From Bdellovibrio sp. ZAP7 (GTDB taxonomy: Bacteria > Bdellovibrionota_B > Oligoflexia > Oligoflexales > RGVZ01): a stretch of 64,000 nt of DNA. The position numbers and the translations under genes were made by a program. The notes beneath the pieces were generated by a model. It was not told the origin of the DNA. It did no database searches and saw nothing but the letters and a program-made list of their open reading frames with translations. Positions 16,760 to 26,843 of the stretch are shown here, one piece after another. How positions within the stretch are numbered: the stretch's first letter is position 1; every line of letters begins with the position of its first letter. The stretch spans positions 31,130-95,129 of the forward strand of contig CAMDKS010000008.1 in assembly GCA_945900755.1 (NCBI GenBank). The letters run 5' to 3'.

Positions 16760-19700
16760 TTATGATTTTTTAAGCTCTCTCTCCATGGCATTCGACATGT
16801 TCGGGAAAGTTCGACCTTGGCCCATAAAGGTAATATTTAATTGAAGCAAATAGCTCGCACCGCGCTCTTCGACGCCGTAACCTTTTTCGCGGGCGAAGCC
16901 TAGCCCCCAACAAAGACTAGACGAGCCATAAATAAAGCTTATTTTTTGGCGATAGTCTCTGGCAGGGCTCCCATTGTCAATTTCTTTTCGACTGTAATTC
17001 CAAGTGCTCGTAATTGGTTTTGTTAGTGACGTTGCGACACTCGTAGACTTTTCTCTGGTCGTGATGTATCCGAGCTCGCCTGCCGACGAAATCTGCGCAG
17101 CGCGATTAATCGTTAAGCCAAAAGAGACATTCGTTTGATAAAATCCTGGAGGAGTCAGGGCAGCCGAAAAATTGGTTTGAGCCTTGTCATAAATATTGTA
17201 GACCGAGGAACCCGTTAGACTCCAGGTCAAAACAGAAAGCCCCATCGACGAACTGAGTTCACTCCAGGGACGATTGTCGCGTGTTTTTCCATCTCTGCGG
17301 CGACGAACATCCTGCAATCGATCATAGGAAATTGAGGCTGAAAAGTTAACGGGCTCAATATAATCGGTGTCTAGAAGTTGATACCGATTTGAAAACCATT
17401 TTGTTTGATCGCTCGAAAAAAGATCTTCCGAACCAGTAATCGGCTGATCAATTGTGTACAGAAGCTCACGACGCGCTCTTTCATCAAAAGAAAGTTCAGA
17501 TTTTGACAAAATACTTTTTGGACGTTCTTCACCAACGAGAGTCTTCCAAATCTGGCTGTAAATCTTCCAACGGTGCGACGTGGCGAAGGTCACTAACTGG
17601 TACTCGTTCATAAATTCAGTGGCTGGAATATTTTGAGCCGACCCGGATCTATCCGTAGAGAACCAAGTCGCAGGAGTCTTAGCTATTGAGGTATTTGGGT
17701 CGCCATACTGCCCACGACGACGAACGCTGGGTCTAGTGGCTAACGTCATCGACCAGTTCATGACATGCTGGATGTTTCTGGTGCCGCTTGCATCAGAAAA
17801 ACCGCCGAGCCATTTGGGAAGTGGGCTTTTTCCATCAATTGGCAACTGAAAACGCAGACCGGTTTTCCATGACTGCAATGTGCTGTCACGGCCGAACCCT
17901 CCTTGCTTAGGTTGACCGTCGTAAGTCATCATTCGGGCCTCTAGGTCCGTAAAATGATCAACTTGGACAGCCGTTCTACCTGTCAAAGGAGCTATGAAGG
18001 AGGCCTCGGCTCGCTTCCACGAGCCTCCGGGAATCCATGCGCCCTTGCTTTCAGGATCTTGCGCCGTTCCGCTATTGCGAATAATTCTGTTATTGTCAGC
18101 CGACAGCCTTGCATATATTGGCACTCCATCTTTTTTAAGGGTATACCAGCGACTTTTCGCATTGATAACCAGGGGCAATTGATAGCCCTCAAATCGATCA
18201 TTCAATCTTGAGGGATCACCAAAATATGAGCCGCCACCTAAAAAATAATCATCACCACTATACGTCAATCGGTTACGAATGGGGTTGATCGCGCGTTCAC
18301 CGGTACCTGTATCAAAGCCTGCCTCAATTGATTCGGGAAGGTACACATCCGCATTGTACTGCCGATCGGAATAGACATCTCCAGAGCTGGCAAAGCCCGT
18401 GCGTTCACCTAGGCGATCATAAGCCTTCCACTTTAGCAGACCGCGATTTGCGTTGCTGGGAGGGCGCACAGCTCCCAAAACTCCAGCTTCGCAGGCGGCA
18501 CGAACCGCAGGGTCGTCGGACAAACAATCAGGAGCGTTACCTTGCCACCAATCGCGCTGAGCTAGTCTCATGCGCATATACTCGCGATTTGTGTACGACG
18601 AAATATCTGTTGGTGTTGCCGTTGGGTCCTGTGCACGCGCTGCAACTAGGCCGTCGGAATACATCCGCGACAAATCCCGACGAGTAGCTCGTTGTTTCAA
18701 CCAAATTTTATCGCGCATGCCCTCGACATTTAATTGCAGGCCGCTATACTTGCGGCGCTTCCACCTATATTCACCACCAGCCCGCATTCCTCTGCGCTCA
18801 AAAATATCAGCTTTGAGGGTTGCATCCTTGTCTGGACCTAAATCAAGAAATAGTGGCTGAGAATAGCCATTACCAGATTGTGAATCCTCAGTAAATGAGG
18901 GCATCAGTAGCCCAGACTGACGCCGATCTTTAATCGGCAGCTTCATCCACGGTAAATAGAGCACAGGCATGCCTTTAATCTCAATCATCGCATCGTCAAA
19001 GGTTGCATATCCACCCATTTGAGCCGTCGTTGAAGACGCTCGAACTCCCCAAGCTGGGGTCTCGTCTTCTTCGCAATAACATGGAGTCCAGAGCGAATGG
19101 AGTGCACGAAAATCATTGCCATTTGTTTTTGTGAGTTCATCACCGTCGAGCCGAAAATAGGTTCGCCCGGATAAGCCACTTTGAGCTAGTTTTGAATCTT
19201 TGGACAGGTCCCAATAATCACGACGTTTTCTCAAGGTCGCTCGCCGCGATTCAGTCATGTGAGCAAACGTAGGATTTTCTTGGCGCTTGATTAAATCTTC
19301 TTGCTCTAGAAATCGAGCGTACTCCGAAATTTCACTTTTGCCCGCATCCTTGCCCAGTTTTGCATGATTGCGAACGGTGGCGAATATTTCGGCTTTCTTT
19401 TCTGCGATTTCCTTGAGGCGAGCGTTACGCTGTGTTTCGAATTCTAGTTCTGGAATCGTAAAACCTAAGACATCTTTAGAGATTCGTTCGGCCTCGTTCC
19501 GATCATTTACGACCATTCGAGCTCCGGTAATCTTAAAATCTCCAGAATCCAAAAGAAAATCAATTTTGTCACCAGTCAAAATTTGATCGGCAGCCAATAC
19601 AACGACGTGCCCTTCGGCGATCAGTTGGCGTTTTTCTTGATTCACGACGACCTTATCCGCTGTAATGACACTTCGAGGACCAATGGCAATCACATCACCG

Positions 19701-19921
19701 TCAAATACTTGCTGCTTACCATCGGGCGTAAAGCCTGTAGAGCGAGCATCAAAAAATAACTGCGGCCTCCCGTCCTTTGCCTCTGGCACGATCTCGCCCG
19801 GCACCGGAAGGGTGACCGATTCTTCTGCAAAGGAACGACGGCCAAACCCGATGGACAATAGTGAAATTAAGGCCATCATTTTGACGTTCATTCTTGATGA
19901 TAATCTACCGATTAGAATCAT
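16760..19921 (-). CDS. lptD: LPS-assembly outer-membrane protein LptD
   Basis: The 1053-residue protein starts with a signal peptide (about residues 10-32). An OstA/LptA-like beta-jellyroll follows (DARSTGFTPDGKQQVFDGDV, ITADKVVVNQEKRQLIAEGHV, about 50-140). A C-terminal LptD barrel begins with the conserved PVLYLPWMKLPIKDRRQSGLL and GYSQPLF region. LptD inserts LPS into the outer leaflet together with LptE. It is longer than the roughly 780-residue enterobacterial protein because of an inserted, charged region at about 160-250 (coiled-coil-like) and long barrel loops. It is convergent with lptE (55 bases between stops) and separated by 40 bases from folC upstream. Confidence 0.92.
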   Translation of the reverse strand: MILIGRLSSRMNVKMMALISLLSIGFGRRSFAEESVTLPVPGEIVPEAKDGRPQLFFDARSTGFTPDGKQQVFDGDVIAIGPRSVITADKVVVNQEKRQLIAEGHVVVLAADQILTGDKIDFLLDSGDFKITGARMVVNDRNEAERISKDVLGFTIPELEFETQRNARLKEIAEKKAEIFATVRNHAKLGKDAGKSEISEYARFLEQEDLIKRQENPTFAHMTESRRATLRKRRDYWDLSKDSKLAQSGLSGRTYFRLDGDELTKTNGNDFRALHSLWTPCYCEEDETPAWGVRASSTTAQMGGYATFDDAMIEIKGMPVLYLPWMKLPIKDRRQSGLLMPSFTEDSQSGNGYSQPLFLDLGPDKDATLKADIFERRGMRAGGEYRWKRRKYSGLQLNVEGMRDKIWLKQRATRRDLSRMYSDGLVAARAQDPTATPTDISSYTNREYMRMRLAQRDWWQGNAPDCLSDDPAVRAACEAGVLGAVRPPSNANRGLLKWKAYDRLGERTGFASSGDVYSDRQYNADVYLPESIEAGFDTGTGERAINPIRNRLTYSGDDYFLGGGSYFGDPSRLNDRFEGYQLPLVINAKSRWYTLKKDGVPIYARLSADNNRIIRNSGTAQDPESKGAWIPGGSWKRAEASFIAPLTGRTAVQVDHFTDLEARMMTYDGQPKQGGFGRDSTLQSWKTGLRFQLPIDGKSPLPKWLGGFSDASGTRNIQHVMNWSMTLATRPSVRRRGQYGDPNTSIAKTPATWFSTDRSGSAQNIPATEFMNEYQLVTFATSHRWKIYSQIWKTLVGEERPKSILSKSELSFDERARRELLYTIDQPITGSEDLFSSDQTKWFSNRYQLLDTDYIEPVNFSASISYDRLQDVRRRRDGKTRDNRPWSELSSSMGLSVLTWSLTGSSVYNIYDKAQTNFSAALTPPGFYQTNVSFGLTINRAAQISSAGELGYITTREKSTSVATSLTKPITSTWNYSRKEIDNGSPARDYRQKISFIYGSSSLCWGLGFAREKGYGVEERGASYLLQLNITFMGQGRTFPNMSNAMERELKKS

Positions 19922-19960
19922 TTTAATTAATTGCGCCCCATCGCCAATTTGAATGACAAG

Positions 19961-21286
19961 CTAATGTGTAAATGGTTCCACAAGCCAACCATCTTTCTTC
20001 CAAAATAAAAAAACCTCTCCCACTGCCGCAACAGATCCAAAGATTAGCCACGGTCTTGAATCCGCCCAATTTTTGCGACCTACTGCTTCCGCCCAAGCGC
20101 TAGCGAAGGATTCCATCATAATTCCTGGCACTCTAGAATCCTCGGCAGACCATGTCCTTGGCGAGGGAATTTGAAACCGGATTATTTCCTTAATCTTACT
20201 CTTGATTTCTGCCCAAATGCCAGCGGCGTCTTTGTCCTCTAGCACACTAATGAGGCAACAGGTTGGTTGACCTTCCGTCGACACTCCCATTTCGTCAAGG
20301 GCACGGGCTAAAGCTCTTGCCCCGTGAGGGTTATGACAGACATCGATCAATACCGTTCTTGAAATATTATTTCGTGAGATAATCAACCGCTCAAATCGTC
20401 CCTTTAACGTGACAGGACTCGGCAGTGCAGGGTCGTCGTAGTGTTTGATCACGTCTTGAAGCCGAATCTTGGCAAAGCTGGCGCCTTTTTCTAAAAATAA
20501 AAATTCCCTCATGGCCAATTGCGCCAATCTAAAATTTTTCCTCAAAAATTCTGGCCGACCATGAATGGATGCTGGTAATGGAAGGTCATCTCCGCCAACA
20601 GCAGAATTATATTCAATGATTGGAGCACCGATTTCTTGAGCTGCTTTAACAATCGTATCGTGTGCCAACGCCTCGCTTGACTCACGCCCACCCCAAATAA
20701 TAGGAACACCAGACCGCATGATGCCGGCCTTTTCACGAGCGATGCCGGATATTTCTGAGCCAAGAAATTCTTCGTGATCCATGCCAATGCTAGTGATTAC
20801 GGTGACATCACCGTCATAGACATTAACACAATCGAGTCGCCCGCCAAGGCCTACTTCGAGTACATTTAGCTCGGTCCCTTGTTCGTCAAAAATAAGGAAT
20901 GCAAGAATCGTATTGATTTCAAAAAATGTTAGATCTCTCCATAGGACTTCTGGAAGGCATTTTTTTAGTGTTTTTAGGTGAGCAATAATGATGTCATTTG
21001 AAATATCTCGATCACTGACCGTGATGCGTTCGCGAAATTCGAGCAAATGGGGCGAAGAAAATAATCCCACCCGAACTCCGCCCGCAGCAAAAAGTCGCCA
21101 CAGCATCCCGCTCGTGCTGCCCTTGCCGTTTGTTCCGGCGATCACGATGCGAGGAGTTTTCAGTCCAGGGTTGCCAAGGAAAGCCAAGGCACTACGAATG
21201 CGCTCTAGTCCAGGTTTGATGACCGTTGCGCGCTTTTCAAATAACTCAAGGATCTCACTCGGCTCAGGGCTAATGTTTTTGGACAT
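19961..21286 (-). CDS. folC: folylpolyglutamate synthase / dihydrofolate synthase
   Basis: The 441-residue enzyme adds glutamate to dihydropteroate or folates. It has the Mur-ligase ATP loop VIAGTNGKGSTSGML, the SSPHLLEFRERI substrate region, EVGLGGRLDCVNVYD and ITSIGMDHEEFLGS with the metal-binding His-Asp/Glu, and a C-terminal domain with DVCHNPHGA. I choose the internal ATG at 21286 (MSKNISPEP) because the ORF-track start lies deep inside accD. It follows accD with a 17-base overlap, the common accD-folC pair of many proteobacteria, and is probably cotranscribed. Confidence 0.93.
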   Translation of the reverse strand: MSKNISPEPSEILELFEKRATVIKPGLERIRSALAFLGNPGLKTPRIVIAGTNGKGSTSGMLWRLFAAGGVRVGLFSSPHLLEFRERITVSDRDISNDIIIAHLKTLKKCLPEVLWRDLTFFEINTILAFLIFDEQGTELNVLEVGLGGRLDCVNVYDGDVTVITSIGMDHEEFLGSEISGIAREKAGIMRSGVPIIWGGRESSEALAHDTIVKAAQEIGAPIIEYNSAVGGDDLPLPASIHGRPEFLRKNFRLAQLAMREFLFLEKGASFAKIRLQDVIKHYDDPALPSPVTLKGRFERLIISRNNISRTVLIDVCHNPHGARALARALDEMGVSTEGQPTCCLISVLEDKDAAGIWAEIKSKIKEIIRFQIPSPRTWSAEDSRVPGIMMESFASAWAEAVGRKNWADSRPWLIFGSVAAVGEVFLFWKKDGWLVEPFTH

Positions 21287-22124
21287 TGGCCGCCAAAATT
21301 TCAAATATTCGAGAAATGGTGACACGCATGGAATCGCGGTGGCAAATTAGGTCCAGCATTCCATGATCCAATAAGTATTCAGCTCGCTGAAACCCCTCAG
21401 GCAGTTGGGTGCGAATGGTTTGCTCGATGACTCGAGGACCAGCAAAACCGATTAGTGCATTTGGTTCACCGATATTAATATCGCCTAGCATTGCAAAACT
21501 AGCCGCAACGCCGCCTGTTGTGGGGTGGCATAAAATTGAAATATAGGGTGCTCCGGCCTCCCGCATTTTGGAAACGGCCGCACACGTTTTTGCCATTTGC
21601 ATGAGACTAATGAGTCCCTCTTGCATGCGCGCCCCGCCCGAAGAGCTTACAATAACCGCTGGCTCAAGGCTTTCGGCCGCACGTATTAATAGTCTTGCAA
21701 TTTTCTCCCCAACTACAGATCCCATGCTTCCACCCATAAACTGAAAGTCAAAGACTCCCAAATGATAAGGTCGACCATTCACGGTGGCACGTCCAGAAAC
21801 AAAGGCGTCGAATCGGCCTGTTTTTTTCTTTAGCTCGCTTAGCCGGGTGGCATAAGGCTTGCTGTCCGCAAACTTAAGCGGATCAGCACTATGGAGGTTC
21901 GTATCCATCTCAACAAACGATCCCTCGTCCACCAAACTATGAATACGATCCCATACTGCAAGCGGGTAATGATGATCACACTTAGGACATACATTTAGAT
22001 TTTCATGAAGTTCTTTGCGAAGAATGATCTCTGCACATTTAACGCATTTTTCCCACAGTCCATCGGGGGTGTCAATTCGTTCACTGATTGCAATCGGTGC
22101 TTTTTCTCTATCTAACCATGCCAT
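21270..22124 (-). CDS. accD: acetyl-CoA carboxylase carboxyltransferase subunit beta
   Basis: The protein matches AccD over its whole length. An N-terminal C4 zinc ribbon (CVKCAEIIL ... VCPKCDHHY) precedes the carboxyltransferase core with GGSMGSVVGEKI, SSSGGARMQEGLISLMQMAKT, HPTTGGVAASFAMLGD and ALIGFAGPRVIEQT. It transfers carboxyl from biotin to acetyl-CoA in fatty-acid synthesis. I start it at the ATG at 22124 (MAWLDREK, matching the family's MSW-E- start): AAGGA lies eight bases upstream, while the GTG at 22139 has no site. It overlaps folC, which follows. Confidence 0.96.
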   Translation of the reverse strand: MAWLDREKAPIAISERIDTPDGLWEKCVKCAEIILRKELHENLNVCPKCDHHYPLAVWDRIHSLVDEGSFVEMDTNLHSADPLKFADSKPYATRLSELKKKTGRFDAFVSGRATVNGRPYHLGVFDFQFMGGSMGSVVGEKIARLLIRAAESLEPAVIVSSSGGARMQEGLISLMQMAKTCAAVSKMREAGAPYISILCHPTTGGVAASFAMLGDINIGEPNALIGFAGPRVIEQTIRTQLPEGFQRAEYLLDHGMLDLICHRDSMRVTISRIFEILAANVQKH

Positions 22125-22463
22125 GGATGGATCCTTCACAAGTCGGGCTCATTTATAGGAGCAATTAGGTGGCGAGGGTAACTCGTTCCTTATTATGCGT
22201 CAACCGCAGGCCCAATAACGCAGTCGTAGTTTTTTTAAAGGGCCCTAAAAAAATTATTGCAATCATCAGAATTGCTGATATGCTCCTAATTAAATAACAT
22301 TAGAAGTGCAGTTTCCGTAATTTATTCTGAGTCTTATCCTAACGATTCATCCTGTCAAAATATCCAATCGAGTATTCGATGGAAGTGGCTTGCTAGGGTC
22401 AGGTAAGGAGCGAATTGCGGCCAGTGTCTCCAGAAGTCTTTAATCCAAGGAAGGGATATAAGA
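22125..22463. other. intergenic region between accD and the Cys-rich protein gene
   Basis: About 340 bases between divergent genes, AT rich. It includes AGGGCCCT flanked by T7 and A7 near 22230-22253, a short perfect palindrome that could act as a hairpin. I see no coding frame and no recognisable riboswitch or promoter beyond generic AT-rich boxes. Confidence 0.4.
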
Positions 22464-22745
22464 ATGCTCTGCTCACGTTGCCCCCATCATGTTCGCCATG
22501 GCCATCTGGCCGAAGATCGAAAAACCATTGAATTTAAAGACCGCTGCGGCCTAAAAATGCGCCAAGGCAAAGAGGAAGCCTGTGATAAGGTTCCTTTTCA
22601 AAAAGGCTTTAACTACATGGAATGCGATGTGTATCACGTTACTTTCAAAAGTACTGGTCAACGCAACGATTGTATTCCAACCAGTGACTTCCAATTTTCT
22701 GACTCTTTAAGCAGCACTCCGCTCGCCGAGATGGAATTGCTTTGA
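22464..22745 (+). CDS. small cysteine-rich protein, possible metal binding
   Basis: A 93-residue protein with a clear Shine-Dalgarno (GGAAGGG) about nine bases before the ATG. It carries CSRCPHHVRHGH near the N-terminus and further single cysteines in DRCGL, EACDK, MECDV and NDCIP, seven in all. A CxxC followed by His residues suggests zinc or an iron-sulfur cluster, but I do not recognise the family. It precedes the exonuclease III gene by 34 bases in the same direction and may be cotranscribed with it. Confidence 0.65.
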   Translation: MLCSRCPHHVRHGHLAEDRKTIEFKDRCGLKMRQGKEEACDKVPFQKGFNYMECDVYHVTFKSTGQRNDCIPTSDFQFSDSLSSTPLAEMELL

Positions 22746-22779
22746 CGAGCTAAGCGCAGACCACTAAAGTCTGGCGCTT

Positions 22780-23568
22780 ATGGTTAAAGTCACTACATGG
22801 AATGTAAATTCAGTAAATTCACGTCTAGAACGTATTCAAGCGTTTTTAGCACGCGAGGCTCCTGATTATTTGTGCTTACAAGAACTCAAATGCGTCGATG
22901 AAAAATTTCCTACCGAAGCTTTTCATAGCTGCGGCTATGAGTCTGCAATATTTGGACAAAAAGCATATAATGGCGTCGCAGTTCTTTCAAAAAAGCCTGT
23001 GGAGATCTTGTTTAAGAATTTTGACGACGACCCTTCCGATCTACAGTCTCGTACAATTACCGTACGCACCAATCACGGCTTCGACTTAATAAGTGCTTAT
23101 GTACCGAATGGACAGGCGTTCGGCAGCGAAAAATATGCCTATAAAATGCTATGGCTCAAACGTGCAAAGTTGTTTTTGGCTCGACACTGGAAACCAAGCT
23201 CACCACTTGTTCTCGTAGGGGATTTCAATATTGCTCCCGAGGATCGCGACGTTTATGATCCTGTTGCCTGGAAGGATCACATCCATTGCTCTACTGACGA
23301 GCGAAATGCGCTGGCTGAATTAACCGCCTTTGGTTTGATCGATACTTTTCGGATGCATGAACAGGGGGCGAATCTCTTTTCATGGTGGGATTATCGTGAA
23401 ATGTCGTTTATGCGAAATAAGGGTCTTCGCATTGATTTAATTTACTGCACCCCACCCACTGCTGCAAAATGTCGAAGCGTGATGATCGATCGCGATGAGC
23501 GGCGAGGAGAAAAACCTTCGGACCACGCTCCCGTATCAGCTGTTTTTGACGTCCCTTTAGAAAACTAA
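22780..23568 (+). CDS. xth: exodeoxyribonuclease III (AP endonuclease)
   Basis: The 262-residue enzyme has all ExoIII/EEP signatures: TWNVNSVNSRLERI at the N-terminus, the metal-binding Glu in YLCLQELKC, SAYVPNGQ, the catalytic VLVGDFNIAPEDRDVYDP, and the C-terminal RIDLIYCTP ... SDHAPVSAVF with the catalytic Asp-His. It cleaves DNA at abasic sites and has 3'-5' exonuclease activity in base-excision repair. It lies 34 bases after the Cys-rich gene and 44 before the dehydrogenase gene. Confidence 0.95.
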   Translation: MVKVTTWNVNSVNSRLERIQAFLAREAPDYLCLQELKCVDEKFPTEAFHSCGYESAIFGQKAYNGVAVLSKKPVEILFKNFDDDPSDLQSRTITVRTNHGFDLISAYVPNGQAFGSEKYAYKMLWLKRAKLFLARHWKPSSPLVLVGDFNIAPEDRDVYDPVAWKDHIHCSTDERNALAELTAFGLIDTFRMHEQGANLFSWWDYREMSFMRNKGLRIDLIYCTPPTAAKCRSVMIDRDERRGEKPSDHAPVSAVFDVPLEN

Positions 23569-23612
23569 ATATTGAACGCATTGTTTTGCGACTACATCGG
23601 AGAAAGCACCAA

Positions 23613-26045
23613 GTGACCACAAAAAATTCTAATTCTACACCCGCGAGTAACTTGGGTGGACCAGCCCCCAGCCTGACAAAAAGCCAGGTGCTAAAAGACT
23701 ACGGGGTGATTACCCTTAGCCGACAAGCAAGCTTAGTTGGGCGCAAGGAAGTATTAAACGGAAAAGCAAAATTCGGAATCTTTGGCGACGGCAAAGAGCT
23801 GGCTCAAGTGGCCATGGCTCATGCCTTTAAAAATGGTGACTGGCGTTCTGGGTACTACCGCGATCAAACCGTCATGATGGCCGTCGGAGGGTTAACGGTT
23901 AAGCAATTTTTTGCCCAATTATTTGCCGACACTGATGTAACGCATGAGCCCGCAAGTGCTGGTCGGCAGATGAACAATCATTTTGCGACACGGTTGATTG
24001 ATGATCAGGGGCAGTGGCTCGATCAGTTGGCACAACCCAACACGTCGTCTGACATCTCGCCAACAGGAGGCCAAATGGCTCGACTCGTTGGCCTAGCGTA
24101 TGCTTCGAAGCTCTATCGTGGCAATAAGCGTCTAAGTGGACAAACCAAGTTCACTCACGCAGGCAATGAGATTGCCTTTGGAACGATTGGCAATGCGTCG
24201 ACTTCTGAGGGTCTTTTTTGGGAGGCCATGAACGCTGCCGGTGTTCTCCAAATCCCAATGCTTATGAGTGTATGGGATGATGCCTATGGCATTTCTGTTC
24301 ACGCAAAATATCAAACCACCAAACAATCGATCTCAAAGATTATGGCTGGTTTTAACTACGAAACGGATCTCAAAGGCATTGCCCTGCATGTGGTGAAGGG
24401 GTGGGATTACGAAGCCTTAGTGGCCACCTATCTAAAAGCCGCAGAGGCTTGTAGGCGAGATCACATTCCTCAGCTTGTCCATGTCATCGAAATGACCCAG
24501 CCTCAGGGTCACTCCACGTCGGGCAGTCACGAACGCTACAAAAGTAAAGAGCGCCTGCAGTGGGAAGAAGAATTTGACTGTGTCGCACGAATGAGGGCCT
24601 GGATTATTTCGACCGGTATTGCAACGGCCGCCGAGGTGCAAAAAATTGACGACGAATCCCTAAAATCTGTAGAAACAGCCAAAAATGAGGCTTGGACCGA
24701 CTACCTTCGGCCCCTTGAAAAAGAACGGGACGATGCCGTCAACATCTTAGAAGCGGTCGGAGCTAGCACCGGAAAGGAAGACATTTGTCAGAGGGCTGTT
24801 CAAGAACTTCGTCGGCAGCCGGCCTTATTTAGACGCAACGTCCAAAGTTTACTCAAGCGCGTTTTGTTTCAAATGAATGATATTTCCCAAGATGACAAAC
24901 GGACTTTGCTTCGATTTATTGAGCGCCACGAGGCTGTAAACCAACGCCGTTATTCCAGTCATTTATTTAGCGAAACAAACCGCTCTGCACTGTTAGTCAA
25001 GGACGTTAGCCCCAAATACTCGGCTACTAGTGAAAAAGTGGACGGGCGGCAAGTGATTCAAAAATTTTTTGATACTGCCATCAGTCGAGATCCGCGAATT
25101 TTTATTTGTGGAGAAGACGTGGGTCAACTTGGTGGCGTGAATTTGGAATTTGAAGGCCTGCAAGAAAAATTTGGAGAATTGACGGTCACCGATACCGGCA
25201 TTCGTGAGGCCACTATATTTGGACAAGGTATTGGCGCTGCTATGCGTGGACTAAGGCCTATCGCTGACATTCAATATCTAGATTATCTACTTTATTGTTT
25301 TCAGGGTATGAGCGACGACCTCGCAACGTTGCACTACCGAACGGCTGGCGGTCAAATAGCTCCCATAATCGTTAGGACTAAAGGTCACCGGCTTGAGGGG
25401 GTTTGGCATAGTGGCTCTCCCATGGGAACAATCATAAATGGTGTTCGTGGAGTTCACGTTTGTGTGCCTCGCAATATGGTTCAGGCGGCAGGCATGTACA
25501 ATACACTTCTTCAAGGCGACGATCCCGCTCTCGTGATCGAAGTTTTGAACGGCTACCGGCTAAAAGAAACAATTCCAGACAACCTTGGTGACTATACGGT
25601 GCCACTTGGAGTGCCAGAGATTCTCCACGAAGGTACAGACGTGACGTTGGTTACTTATGGTGCATGTATTCGCATTGCACAGGAGGCGATGAAGCTTCTC
25701 GAGGATATTGGGATTAGTGTGGAATTAATGGACGTGCAAACTTTATTGCCGTTTGACCGGTTTGGAAAAATTGGTGAATCCTTGGCCAAAACGAATGCTC
25801 TCGTTTGCATGGACGAGGATGTTCCTGGGGGGGCATCTGCTTTCATGTTGCAACAAATTTTGGAAGATCAGAAATCTTATGACCGCTTAGATGCGGCTCC
25901 ACGTACATTAACGTCAAAGGCCCACCGTGCGGCCTATGCCTCAGATGGCGACTACTACTCGAAGCCAAATGCAGAAGATGTTTTCGAATTAATTTACTCC
26001 ATGATGCATGAACGCTCTCCGTCGCGTTATCCAAGTCTTCGATAA
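23613..26045 (+). CDS. 2-oxoacid dehydrogenase E1, fused alpha and beta subunits
   Basis: The 810-residue protein joins E1-alpha (about 20-440) and E1-beta (about 470-805) in one chain. The alpha part has RSGYYRDQT, DISPTGGQMARLVG and the thiamine-diphosphate region as GNASTSEGLFWEAMNAAG ... WDDAYGIS. The beta part has ICGEDVGQLGGVNLEFEGLQ, TGIREATIFGQGIGAAM and ADIQYLDYL. Such proteins decarboxylate pyruvate or branched-chain 2-oxoacids for an E2 partner; no E2 or E3 gene is in this window, so the substrate is open. I choose the GTG at 23613 because GGAG lies ten bases upstream; the ORF-track start is a TTG without a site. Confidence 0.9.
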   Translation: MTTKNSNSTPASNLGGPAPSLTKSQVLKDYGVITLSRQASLVGRKEVLNGKAKFGIFGDGKELAQVAMAHAFKNGDWRSGYYRDQTVMMAVGGLTVKQFFAQLFADTDVTHEPASAGRQMNNHFATRLIDDQGQWLDQLAQPNTSSDISPTGGQMARLVGLAYASKLYRGNKRLSGQTKFTHAGNEIAFGTIGNASTSEGLFWEAMNAAGVLQIPMLMSVWDDAYGISVHAKYQTTKQSISKIMAGFNYETDLKGIALHVVKGWDYEALVATYLKAAEACRRDHIPQLVHVIEMTQPQGHSTSGSHERYKSKERLQWEEEFDCVARMRAWIISTGIATAAEVQKIDDESLKSVETAKNEAWTDYLRPLEKERDDAVNILEAVGASTGKEDICQRAVQELRRQPALFRRNVQSLLKRVLFQMNDISQDDKRTLLRFIERHEAVNQRRYSSHLFSETNRSALLVKDVSPKYSATSEKVDGRQVIQKFFDTAISRDPRIFICGEDVGQLGGVNLEFEGLQEKFGELTVTDTGIREATIFGQGIGAAMRGLRPIADIQYLDYLLYCFQGMSDDLATLHYRTAGGQIAPIIVRTKGHRLEGVWHSGSPMGTIINGVRGVHVCVPRNMVQAAGMYNTLLQGDDPALVIEVLNGYRLKETIPDNLGDYTVPLGVPEILHEGTDVTLVTYGACIRIAQEAMKLLEDIGISVELMDVQTLLPFDRFGKIGESLAKTNALVCMDEDVPGGASAFMLQQILEDQKSYDRLDAAPRTLTSKAHRAAYASDGDYYSKPNAEDVFELIYSMMHERSPSRYPSLR

Positions 26046-26106
26046 ATAATTGTAACTAAATGTTCAAATCAGTGTTTCAATAAGTGAGAACTAGTCAGGA
26101 AGAATT

Positions 26107-26691
26107 ATGGCAAAACTATATTTTAGGTATGGTGCGGTTGGCTCCGCAAAAACACTAAACCTTTTGGCTGTGACACATAATTATCAGCAACAAAAAAAAT
26201 CGGTTTTTCTAATGAAGCCTAAACTTGACGATCGTTTTGGTAGTCAGGATGTTTCGTCAAGAGCTGGTCTTAGCAAAAGGGCCGACATGCTTCTTTCTGA
26301 CGATACGGTGCTCGACCCAGAGCTATTAAAGGGTAAGGATTGTATTTTAGTAGATGAAGCGCAGTTTCTTAGCAAATCGGTCATTGATCAGTTTCGGACG
26401 ATTGCGACGGTGCAAAACATACCGATTATCTGTTATGGGCTGCGTACAGATTTCCGCGGCACCCTGTTTGAGGGCAGTAAGCGTCTTTTTGAAGTGTCCG
26501 ATTCCCTAGAGGAGATTAAGACCACCTGTGCGTTCTGTAATCGTAAGGCCATTTTCAATCTCAAACTCATAGATGGCAAAGCTAGTTTAACTGGACCGAC
26601 CATTGAACTTGGGGCTGAGGAAAAGTATCTGCCGGCCTGTTCCAAATGCTACAGATTACAAATTGAGCAGCAGTATGTTGCAACAGTGTAA
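26107..26691 (+). CDS. tdk: thymidine kinase (type II)
   Basis: The 194-residue enzyme phosphorylates thymidine in salvage. Visible motifs are the P-loop as YGAVGSAKT, the DEAQFL catalytic/Walker B region (LVDEAQFLSKSVIDQF), the lasso region CYGLRTDFRG, and the zinc ribbon CAFCNRKA ... CSKCYR. The P-loop is slightly unusual: AVGSAKT replaces the more common MxSGKT. It follows the dehydrogenase by about 60 bases on the same strand, with GGAAG before the ATG. Confidence 0.93.
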   Translation: MAKLYFRYGAVGSAKTLNLLAVTHNYQQQKKSVFLMKPKLDDRFGSQDVSSRAGLSKRADMLLSDDTVLDPELLKGKDCILVDEAQFLSKSVIDQFRTIATVQNIPIICYGLRTDFRGTLFEGSKRLFEVSDSLEEIKTTCAFCNRKAIFNLKLIDGKASLTGPTIELGAEEKYLPACSKCYRLQIEQQYVATV

Positions 26692-26843
26692 AAAGTATTC
26701 GGCTCGTTTGAGACGTTCTTAATCATGGTTAGCAGACTGTGATTAGTGGTCGCTTTTTTAATTGCATTAATTTTAAGAATTAGTTAACTCTGTCCCAGAA
26801 TTCTCTGACGTGAACAGGTAAAACTAGTAAATGAGAAATATTA

